A DNA stretch of 64,000 bases, from positions 62,001 to 126,000 of the forward strand of contig JAKFYH010000042.1 in the NCBI GenBank assembly GCA_021730945.1. Direction: 5' to 3'. This document shows, piece after piece, positions 21,105-27,382 of the stretch. A model generated the notes under the pieces. That model saw nothing but the letters and a program-made list of their open reading frames with translations. It did not search any database and had not been told where the DNA came from. The position numbers were made by a program, and so were the translations under genes. The stretch's first letter is position 1. Every line of letters begins with the position of its first letter. Source of the stretch: Acidobacteriota bacterium. GTDB taxonomy: Bacteria > Acidobacteriota > Vicinamibacteria > Vicinamibacterales > UBA2999.

Positions 21105-23939
21105 CTAATATCCGGGCCCCAGCAACACCGCATTCATAAACAACAACATCGTCGATTCGGTGAACGCGCGATAGTTCGGATCTTCGGCGAAGCCGATCAC
21201 GTGGCCCTGGCCGAAGGGCTGGTGCAGCAAGAACGCCTTCTGCACGAGGATGTCCTGCGCCTCCGGCCAGATCAGTCCCGAGGCGATCAGCTTGTCCTTG
21301 ACGGCATAGATGCCGACGTTGCGGCCGCTGTTCAGCTTGAGCGGTGCGAACACGCGGTTGCCTTCGATCATCACCTGCGTCTCGCCGTCACTGCCGGCGC
21401 TCAGCCAGTGATTGGTGTCGAGGGTCACGCGCAGGATGGCGCCGGGCTGCGAGGCCGGCCGTTCGCGATCGGGCTGGATCGCCTTGTCATAATCAAACTC
21501 AGATGACGGAGCCGCAGATGACGCCGATGACGCAGACCTGGTGCCGGCCGCCGCGGCGCTCGTGCCGCCACTGGCGGCATTCGTGCCGCCACTGGCGGCA
21601 CCACTGGGAGACGGAACGTCGGGGCGACCGTCCTTCAACAGGGTCGTGGTGTCGAGCAGGCCGACACCGGCTCCCGTCGCCCAGCGGGTCGCCTCGGCCA
21701 TGGTGACGAGGGTGCCGCCGCCGCGCAGCCAGTCCTTGATGCGGTTCAACACCGCGTCGTTGATGGTGCCGGCGAAGTTGCCCGACGGCATCACGATCAC
21801 GTCGTAGTCGTTGAAGTTGGCGCGGCCAAGCGAACTGGTGCGGACGGTGGTAACGGCCTGGCCGAATCGCCGCTCGAGGGTGTAGCGCGTCCAGCCGGCC
21901 GACAAGGTATTGGTGGGTGTGTCCCAGACCAGCAGCACTTTCGGCGCCTTCAGTGCCTGCACGTCGTTGCTGCCAAGCGACGTGCCCTCGTCTACCCACG
22001 ACGAGTCGATCGGCACGATTTCAGCGCCGTGGCGCGCGGCCAGCGCGGCGAGCCGGGTGTTGAGGTCGGCCGGGTTCTCGACCGCGCGCAAGTAGGCGGT
22101 GCCGATCGGGTAGCGCCGGCCGTTGTGCGTGAACGCGCCGCCGACGCTGCGGATGCGAATGCCCTGCCGGAGCGCCTCGGCCGACAGCGCCGCCGCGCCC
22201 GATCCCCAGGGCATCAGGTAGCCGACCTTGGCCGCCGCGAGGGTGCGCGCCGGCATCGGCGCGTCGTACTGCGACGACACTGGTGTGGCCTTGGCGGTGA
22301 TGGCGGCCGCGCTGGTCACCAGCTCGACATCGAACAGCATCGGCAGGTTCCACGCGGTGATGTCGTAGATCTGATCGTTCAGGCGCATGCTGCGCCGCTC
22401 TTCCTGCTTTTTGATGAAGTCGGCCGGCTGGTCGGTTCGCGGATCCAGCAGGTTGCGCGCCATGCGCGCGGTGGGCTGCGCGTTCGACACCAGGTAGGTG
22501 CCGGCCGGCAGTGTCCGGGCGGCCAGCTTGATCGGCTCATCGGCGCGGCGCACTTCGATGCCCTGGGTCGCCAGGTTGCGCGCCAGCAGGTCCGCGCGCG
22601 ACGGATCCTGCCCTGGCACGATCAGGTACTCGCGAATCGCGCCCTTCTCACCCTCGGTCACCGCGCTCCTGCGATACTCGAGGTAGTCGCGCAGCAGGCG
22701 CTCGCGATTGCGGGCGGCGGTCATCGCCGTGGTGATGGCGGCATTGAAGTGATGCATCACCCCGTCGCGATAAGTGAGGGTGTCGCCGTCGCTGCGCGCA
22801 AACGCCAGGCCGCGCGCCGACGCCTGCTCGTAGGTCATGCCAATCGAGCCCTGGAAAGCCGGCCAGGAATCACCGTAACCCGGATAGAACGCGTCGTAGA
22901 CCTCGCGGATGTAATACGCCCAGCCGCGTTGGTCGAAGCGCGCGGCATTGGCTCGGCCAAACAGCTCGAGCGAGGCAATCTGGCTCTTGGTAATGTGCGG
23001 GTTCAGGGGATCGGCGGGCGGCGCGAAGTAATAGGCGTTGTCGCCGCCCTGCTCGTGCAGGTCGACGGTGACTTGTGGCACGTACTCAAGGCCGATCTTG
23101 ATGCGGCCGCGCGTCTCCGGCTGCGACTGGGCAAACCAGTCACGGTTCATGTCGAAGTTGTAGTGATTCGAGCGGCCGCCGGGCCACGGCTCGTCGTGCT
23201 CGGCCGAGTAGGGCGCGCTATCGGGCGACGCCGCCCGGCCGTGCAGGTTCTGGAACACGAACCGGGCGCGGCCGTCAGGGTTCTGCATCGGATCGATCAG
23301 CACCAGCGCGTCGCGCGTCACCTGGTCGACGCCGGCATCGCCCTCGGCCGCCAGCAGGTGGTAGGCCTCGGCAAGGGCGGCATCGGCGGAAGAAATTTCG
23401 TTGCCGTGCACGCCGTGGATCAGCCACACCACGACCGGCAACGCCGCGACCAGGCGTTCGGACTCTGCCGCCGCAACCCCGCGCGGATCGGCCAGCCGCC
23501 GCAAGTCGGCCGTCACCTGTTCCAGCCGGGCGATGCGGTCGGCGCTGCCGATCACCATCAACCACAACGGCCGCCCCTCCCACGTGCGCGCATATTCGAT
23601 GAGCCGGGTGCGGGCCGGCGCCGCCTTCTGCAACGCTTGCAGGTACTGCGCGACACCCTCGGGCGGCGTGATCACCTCGCCGTGGTCGTGCCCCAGCACT
23701 TGCTTGATCGTCGGGATCGCCGGGTCGTACTTCGCCCCCGGCCACAAGGGCGGTTCCTGGCCGTGCAGGACGATGGCCGATGAGAAGCAAATGGCGGCGA
23801 TCGCAAGACCCCAAGAGGACGCGAAGCGTCCGACCCCACGAGCGCCAATGGCGCGAGCCCCACGAGCGCCGAAGGCGCGAGCCCCACGAGGCGCAAAGCG
23901 CCGAGCCCCACGAGCGAAGCGAGCCCCAGGAATCATCAT
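21105..23939 (-). CDS. secreted M14 zinc carboxypeptidase-like protein with repeat-encoded segments
   Basis: 944 residues. The first 43 residues are an Arg/Ala/Gly-rich extension encoded by a hairpin repeat array. They precede a hydrophobic export core (WGLAIAAICFSSAIVL). The M14 domain (about 80-400) has HGVHGNE near 176, VDLHEQ with the third zinc ligand, and the catalytic Glu in SIGMTYEQAS. The C-terminal half contains a glutamine-amidotransferase-like fold (DYDVIVMPSGNF). A low-complexity linker of about 30 residues near 780-815 (GAASGGTNAASGG, RSASSASSAAPSS) is also repeat-coded. The start codon overlaps the stop of the upstream class A-type hydrolase (ATGA), so the two are translationally coupled. 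Confidence 0.9.
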   Translation of the reverse strand: MMIPGARFARGARRFAPRGARAFGARGARAIGARGVGRFASSWGLAIAAICFSSAIVLHGQEPPLWPGAKYDPAIPTIKQVLGHDHGEVITPPEGVAQYLQALQKAAPARTRLIEYARTWEGRPLWLMVIGSADRIARLEQVTADLRRLADPRGVAAAESERLVAALPVVVWLIHGVHGNEISSADAALAEAYHLLAAEGDAGVDQVTRDALVLIDPMQNPDGRARFVFQNLHGRAASPDSAPYSAEHDEPWPGGRSNHYNFDMNRDWFAQSQPETRGRIKIGLEYVPQVTVDLHEQGGDNAYYFAPPADPLNPHITKSQIASLELFGRANAARFDQRGWAYYIREVYDAFYPGYGDSWPAFQGSIGMTYEQASARGLAFARSDGDTLTYRDGVMHHFNAAITTAMTAARNRERLLRDYLEYRRSAVTEGEKGAIREYLIVPGQDPSRADLLARNLATQGIEVRRADEPIKLAARTLPAGTYLVSNAQPTARMARNLLDPRTDQPADFIKKQEERRSMRLNDQIYDITAWNLPMLFDVELVTSAAAITAKATPVSSQYDAPMPARTLAAAKVGYLMPWGSGAAALSAEALRQGIRIRSVGGAFTHNGRRYPIGTAYLRAVENPADLNTRLAALAARHGAEIVPIDSSWVDEGTSLGSNDVQALKAPKVLLVWDTPTNTLSAGWTRYTLERRFGQAVTTVRTSSLGRANFNDYDVIVMPSGNFAGTINDAVLNRIKDWLRGGGTLVTMAEATRWATGAGVGLLDTTTLLKDGRPDVPSPSGAASGGTNAASGGTSAAAAGTRSASSASSAAPSSEFDYDKAIQPDRERPASQPGAILRVTLDTNHWLSAGSDGETQVMIEGNRVFAPLKLNSGRNVGIYAVKDKLIASGLIWPEAQDILVQKAFLLHQPFGQGHVIGFAEDPNYRAFTESTMLLFMNAVLLGPGY
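21499..21601. repeat. CAGATGACG-type repeat plus hairpin pair inside M14 gene (family B, copy 2)
   Basis: The words CAGATGACGGAGCCGCAGATG and GATGACGCAGA (21503-21536) match the family B repeats at 4871 and 44280. Next to them lie two perfect hairpins, TGCCGCC-ACT-GGCGGCA (21563-21579) and GTGCCGCC-ACT-GGCGGCAC (21583-21601). Both sit in frame in an interdomain linker. Confidence 0.75.
23809..23930. repeat. hairpin repeat array with variable stems (family C, copy 2)
   Basis: Five units share the arm CCCCACGAG and differ in the enclosed hairpin: GGACGC-GAA-GCGTCC (23817-23831), GCGCC-AAT-GGCGC (23842-23854), GCGCC-GAA-GGCGC (23866-23878), GGCGC-AAA-GCGCC (23890-23902) and GC-GAA-GC (23914-23920). 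Every stem is perfectly self-complementary although the sequences differ. The array encodes residues of about 3-43 of the M14 protein. Confidence 0.9.
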
Positions 23940-24835
23940 TTGTCGAAATACTCCACGAGAAGTTGCGCAAATCGGCCGATGCGATCTTCCGCCTCGCCGT
24001 AGTTGCCGGTGATGGCATTGCCCAGGAACGACACGACGATCGGCCCGGAGCGCGCGTAGATGATGCCGACGTCGTTGGCCAACACGGGCGGGAAGTCGCC
24101 GGTCTTGTGCGCGACCGGTACCGACAGATAGTGATTGAGGCGCCGCTGCCCGGCCTGCTGCGCCCGCAGCATCCGCAGCATCTCATTGCAGCTGGCCGGC
24201 GAGGCAATGGTCTTCTTCTCGATTGCCTCAAGCATCAGGCCGGTGGCGCGGGCGCTCAACTCCCCCAGCCAGTAGCTGCGATCGCCGTTGGTCTTGCCGT
24301 CACGATCATCGGTCGGCTTCAAGGCGTTGTACTTCGCAAACAGCTCACCGGTGGTCTGCGTGAGACGCAGGCCCTCGGCATAACCCGTCTCCTTCAACCA
24401 CGCGTTGACGCGGGCCACGCCGCCCACCTTCGCAATGGCCAGGTCCGTCGCGGTGTTGTCGCTGGTGATGACCATCTGCAGCAACACGTCGCGCCACGTC
24501 GGCTGCAGGCCGGTGTCGTGGTGACGGAAGATGCCGGAACCGCCGCGAATGTCTTCCTTCCTGATGGTGATGCGCTCGTCGAGCTTGAGCTCGCCGCGAT
24601 CGGCCATCTGGAACGCCAGCACCAGCACCGGAATCTTGATCACGCTGGCGCTGTTGAAGAGCTCGGTGTCCTGGACGCCGCCGGATTCGCCGGTGGTGAG
24701 GTGCTTGACCCAGATGCCGGCGTGGCCGGGAAACTCGGCCACGGTGCGGGCGAGGAAGACCTTCAAGGGCGCCGGCTGCTCGGCAGCTGGTAACGCGGCC
24801 AGGCCGATGGCCAGCATCATGGCGACAGATTTCAC
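23936..24835 (-). CDS. secreted class A-type serine hydrolase (penicillin-binding fold)
   Basis: 299 residues from the GTG at 24835. A short hydrophobic leader ends near residue 20. Class A landmarks are present: S64-VIK, S125-DN, and a KTG triad near 247 (HKTGDFP). The Glu166-type ExxLN omega-loop motif of true class A beta-lactamases is not evident; the corresponding stretch reads LKPTDDRDG. A D-alanyl peptidase or related hydrolase is therefore as likely as a beta-lactamase. The stop overlaps the start of the M14 peptidase gene. TAAGCT lies seven bases before the GTG. Confidence 0.85.
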   Translation of the reverse strand: MKSVAMMLAIGLAALPAAEQPAPLKVFLARTVAEFPGHAGIWVKHLTTGESGGVQDTELFNSASVIKIPVLVLAFQMADRGELKLDERITIRKEDIRGGSGIFRHHDTGLQPTWRDVLLQMVITSDNTATDLAIAKVGGVARVNAWLKETGYAEGLRLTQTTGELFAKYNALKPTDDRDGKTNGDRSYWLGELSARATGLMLEAIEKKTIASPASCNEMLRMLRAQQAGQRRLNHYLSVPVAHKTGDFPPVLANDVGIIYARSGPIVVSFLGNAITGNYGEAEDRIGRFAQLLVEYFDK

Positions 24836-24842
24836 GCGCCCT

Positions 24843-24848
24843 AGCTTA
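24843..24848 (-). promoter_or_regulatory. -10 element TAAGCT, leaderless type
   Basis: TAAGCT on the minus strand, with seven bases to the GTG at 24835. The match to TANNNT is adequate, the consensus weak. Confidence 0.4.
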
Positions 24849-24853
24849 TTTCA

Positions 24854-24900
24854 AGTCCTGGGTCCTGAGGCCTGGGCCTGGGGCCTGGGGCCTGGGTTGG
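24854..24900. repeat. CCTGGG low-complexity repeat (family E, copy 1)
   Basis: Repeated GGGCCTGG/GGTCCTGA words fill the gap between a promoter and the response-regulator remnant. A similar run occurs at 62227-62270. Confidence 0.7.
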
Positions 24901-24907
24901 GCTGCGG

Positions 24908-25140
24908 TCACAGCCAACCACGCTGGCGAGCCAGGCGCGCGGCTTCGATGCGGTTCGAGACGCCCAGCTTGGCGATGGCCTCGGACAAGTAGTTTCGCAC
25001 CGTGCCCTCGGAGAGATTGAGCCGCTTGGCAATGTCGGCGCCGGCCAACCCTTCCTCGGCCGCGCGCAGCACTTGCCGCTCACGGTCGGTCAGCGGATCT
25101 GCCTCGCTCCAGGCGTCCTGGGCCAGCTGCGGGTCAATGC
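24908..25140 (-). pseudogene. remnant of a NarL/LuxR-family response regulator (HTH domain only)
   Basis: On the minus strand the frame ending at the TGA (24908-24910) encodes SIDPQLAQDAWSEADPLTDR, then a complete LuxR helix-turn-helix with EGTVRNYLSEAIAKLGVSNR and ARLARQRGWL. This is the linker and DNA-binding domain of a NarL-type regulator of about 200 residues. The receiver domain is missing. No start codon lies at the correct place: homology ends exactly where a GGTGCTC repeat begins at 25139. I read this as a truncated gene. Confidence 0.8.
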
Positions 25141-25165
25141 TCAGGTGCTCAGGTGCTCGGGTGCT
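25139..25165. repeat. GGTGCTC repeat (family A, copy 2)
   Basis: About three and a half copies of GGTGCTCA/GGTGCTCGG sit between the response-regulator remnant and the OsmC promoter. The repeat marks the truncation point. Confidence 0.8.
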
Positions 25166-25170
25166 ACATT
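25165..25170 (+). promoter_or_regulatory. -10 element TACATT, leaderless type
   Basis: TACATT lies six bases before the GTG at 25177. The last base of the family A repeat is the first T of this hexamer. Confidence 0.45.
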
Positions 25171-25176
25171 TGTTGA

Positions 25177-25632
25177 GTGAAACAGCACCTCTATCCCATC
25201 CGCATGGAATGGACGGGCAATACCGGAGCGGGAACCGCTGACTACCGCGGCTACGACCGCACCCACGAGTATTCGGTGCCGGGCAAGCCGGCCATTCCGG
25301 GCTCCGCCGATCCGGCCTTCCGCGGCGATGCGGCCCGTTACAACCCGGAAGAATTACTCGTCATGTCGCTGTCGTCGTGCCACATGCTGTGGTACCTGCA
25401 CTTGTGCGCCGAAGCCGGCGTGGTCGTGACGGCGTATGTGGACGAGGCGGTCGGGACAATGGTCGAAGTGAAGGAGACCGGCGGCCACTTCACCGAGGTG
25501 GTGTTGCGGCCGTTGGTGACGCTCCAGGTCGGCAGCGATGCGACGCTGGCCGCGCAGCTTCACGAGAAGGCCCACCATCTGTGCTTCGTGGCCAACTCAG
25601 TCAATTTCCCGGTTCGGGTCGAGCCGCGATGA
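25177..25632 (+). CDS. OsmC-family peroxide/thiol protein
   Basis: 151 residues, the usual OsmC length. The two redox cysteines of the family are present: one in SLSSCHMLW near residue 67 and one in HHLCFVANSVNFPV near the C-terminus. The N-terminal strand and the PEELLVMSLSSC segment fit. The family reduces organic hydroperoxides, acting as a cytoplasmic homodimer. The gene ends inside a bidirectional terminator hairpin shared with the convergent gene. Confidence 0.92.
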   Translation: MKQHLYPIRMEWTGNTGAGTADYRGYDRTHEYSVPGKPAIPGSADPAFRGDAARYNPEELLVMSLSSCHMLWYLHLCAEAGVVVTAYVDEAVGTMVEVKETGGHFTEVVLRPLVTLQVGSDATLAAQLHEKAHHLCFVANSVNFPVRVEPR

Positions 25633-25634
25633 AA

Positions 25635-25657
25635 AAAAGGGGACGAGGACCCCTTTT
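25635..25657. terminator. bidirectional Rho-independent terminator
   Basis: AAAAGGGG (25635-25642) and CCCCTTTT (25650-25657) form a perfect 8-bp stem with a seven-base loop. The extra A residues upstream serve as a T run on the other strand. It sits exactly between two convergent genes. Confidence 0.85.
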
Positions 25658-26547
25658 CACTCAGCAATGTAGCGCCAGGGCGCCATCGGGTTGGCGCGGC
25701 TCCAGATGGTGAAGAACGGGCGGCCGGGTTGCGGCTTGCCGTCGGGGCCGGGCGCGTTGGGGATGATGTGGCCGATGGTGACGCCGAAATCACCGCTCGC
25801 AGCGACGATGGTCCTGACGTCGGGACCCCAGCGCACGGGACTCCCGGGCGCGCCGCCGCCGACGGCGGCGCCGATTGCTTCGTTACCCACCAGGAACACC
25901 GCCACATCGGGACCACCCAGGTTGATTGCATCGGGACTGCCGTAGTGCGTGAACGCGGCACCGATGCCCAGCGTCTGCGCGTCGGCTGAGAACGCCGTCT
26001 CGGCATCCGCCAGGCTCTGGCGATACTGCTCAATCCGATCTGGGTCGTTGAGGGCGTTCACCACGGTGACCGGCAGCACGTTGGCCATCGCCGTCAGCGG
26101 CGGCAGGGCCCTGGCCTGGCCGCGCTTGTATGCCACCACCCGCCAGCCGGCAGGCTGCCTGACCCAATAGGCCAGGTACTTCAGCGGCGTTGACTTGCCG
26201 TCGGCGGTGCGCAGATGCATGAAACCGGCGGTGAAGCCGTGGCGGCCGTCGCCGGAGATGCCGGCACGCAGCGGCGTCCACTCAGCTCGAGCACCGGCGT
26301 TGGCCGGGGCCGTCTGCAGCGCCGCCACCGCGGCCGGCTTACCCACCGCGATGCCGCCGGCGTAGGTCAGGACAATGTCGTCGGCAAACATCGCCGACAA
26401 GCCGCTCACCAGGTCGGTCTGGCCGCTGGCTGACGAGAAGGCACGGTCGGCGGCCAGCAGTTGGTCGACGACCGCTTGCGGAGTCGCTGGAGGCGCCTGT
26501 GCCAGGGGGCCGGCGACCAGCAGTACCAGGAAGATCAGTGTTCGCAC
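25657..26547 (-). CDS. secreted protein with SnoaL/DUF4440-like domain
   Basis: 296 residues from a GTG start. The signal peptide ends near residue 18 (GPLAQA). Residues 25-145 have the nuclear transport factor 2-like pattern (VVDQLLAADRAFSSAS, FADDIVLTYAGG, WVRQPAGWRVVAYKRGQ). A second, related domain covers 160-290 and ends FFTIWSRANPMAPWRYIAE. Such domains bind small molecules, and some are enzymes or detoxification proteins; the substrate is unknown. TAATCT lies six bases before the start. Confidence 0.8.
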   Translation of the reverse strand: MRTLIFLVLLVAGPLAQAPPATPQAVVDQLLAADRAFSSASGQTDLVSGLSAMFADDIVLTYAGGIAVGKPAAVAALQTAPANAGARAEWTPLRAGISGDGRHGFTAGFMHLRTADGKSTPLKYLAYWVRQPAGWRVVAYKRGQARALPPLTAMANVLPVTVVNALNDPDRIEQYRQSLADAETAFSADAQTLGIGAAFTHYGSPDAINLGGPDVAVFLVGNEAIGAAVGGGAPGSPVRWGPDVRTIVAASGDFGVTIGHIIPNAPGPDGKPQPGRPFFTIWSRANPMAPWRYIAE

Positions 26548-26553
26548 GCAGCG

Positions 26554-26559
26554 AGATTA
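26554..26559 (-). promoter_or_regulatory. -10 element TAATCT, leaderless type
   Basis: TAATCT on the minus strand with exactly six bases before the GTG at 26547. Confidence 0.45.
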
Positions 26560-26661
26560 CGTCAGGTTGGGCGTACACATTGCCAGTCCCGATCGATTTG
26601 CGGGGACGGATTTTGGGACCGTAGATCCTGTCGGTGTCCGCCAACGCGGACCAGGACCCGG

Positions 26662-27048
26662 CTAGTGGGGCAGCGTGTAGAGCGAGACCAGTTTGAGCCG
26701 CTCCATCCGTTCGAAATCCTTATCGAGCGACCATACCAGACCGCCGATCTCGGCGGCCATCGCCGCAATCAGCAAGTCGACCAGCCCGAAGCACTCGCCG
26801 GCGTCGTTGGCCTGCTCGATCCAGCCCGGAATGGGTCGCCAGGTCTCGGCGGTCGGATGCAGTTGCGGCAAAGCGCCATAGACCCTGCGAAACGCGGCAC
26901 GATTCACCCGCGCCGTGCCGGCCAGCAACTCGAGCCGAACCGGTAGAGCCAGCGCCACTTCATCCGCCTCGATCAACTCGCGGAGGGCGCCGGCGACGGC
27001 CCGCTGCCGAGGGGCGGCGAGCCACACCGAGGTGTCAACGACGATCAT
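26662..27048 (-). CDS. vapC: VapC-type PIN-domain toxin
   Basis: 128 residues, the typical PIN length. Metal-binding acidic residues are recognisable: Asp5 in VVDTSVW, Glu in RLELLAGTAR, Asp in GLVDLLIAAMA and Asp in SLDKDFERM. The family cuts specific RNAs, often tRNA or rRNA. It overlaps the antitoxin gene upstream by 14 bp, the usual antitoxin-first arrangement. Confidence 0.92.
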   Translation of the reverse strand: MIVVDTSVWLAAPRQRAVAGALRELIEADEVALALPVRLELLAGTARVNRAAFRRVYGALPQLHPTAETWRPIPGWIEQANDAGECFGLVDLLIAAMAAEIGGLVWSLDKDFERMERLKLVSLYTLPH

Positions 27049-27262
27049 GCGCCTGCTGCATGCGCAGCCGATCCTTCTTCCGAATCTCTCGCGGATCGTC
27101 GGTGAACTTCATCGTCGTGATGAAGTCCTTCAGTTCGTCCTTCTGCTTCCTGCGGATCACTTCCCGCAGCGCGAACACCACGGTGTCGGTCTTTGATTTG
27201 AAGCCGATGGCGGCGCGCGCTTCGTCGACCAGGCCGTCGGGCAGGTCCAGGGTGGTTCGCAT
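27035..27262 (-). CDS. vapB: VapB-type antitoxin
   Basis: 75 residues. The N-terminal ribbon-helix-helix-like segment (MRTTLDLPDGLVDEARAAIG, then KTDTVVFALREVIRR) resembles VapB antitoxins of the DUF2191 type. The charged C-terminal tail (DDPREIRKKDRLRMQ) should wrap the toxin. The start codon lies inside the palindrome CATACAAA-N8-TTTGTATG, which is a good candidate autoregulatory operator. Confidence 0.9.
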   Translation of the reverse strand: MRTTLDLPDGLVDEARAAIGFKSKTDTVVFALREVIRRKQKDELKDFITTMKFTDDPREIRKKDRLRMQQAHDRR

Positions 27263-27283
27263 ACAAAAATCTTAATTTGTATG
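27260..27283. promoter_or_regulatory. VapBC operator/promoter palindrome
   Basis: CATACAAA (27260-27267) and TTTGTATG (27276-27283) form a perfect 8-bp inverted repeat with an 8-bp spacer. The vapB ATG is the outer end of one arm. TAAGAT on the minus strand (27274-27269) ends six bases before that ATG, so the operator covers -10, predicted start site and start codon together. Confidence 0.75.
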
Positions 27284-27382
27284 CTCCTGGGATGTCAATT
27301 CCTGGTGGCTGATATGCATCAGCCGGTTCGCTGATCCCAACCCGCCACCGGGTGCCGACCGCCGTTCTTCCCGGGTTGCGAA

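Noticed and set aside
24841-25083. 80-residue minus-strand open frame in the response-regulator remnant
   Set aside because: It is in a different frame from the LuxR helix-turn-helix and has no homology pattern.
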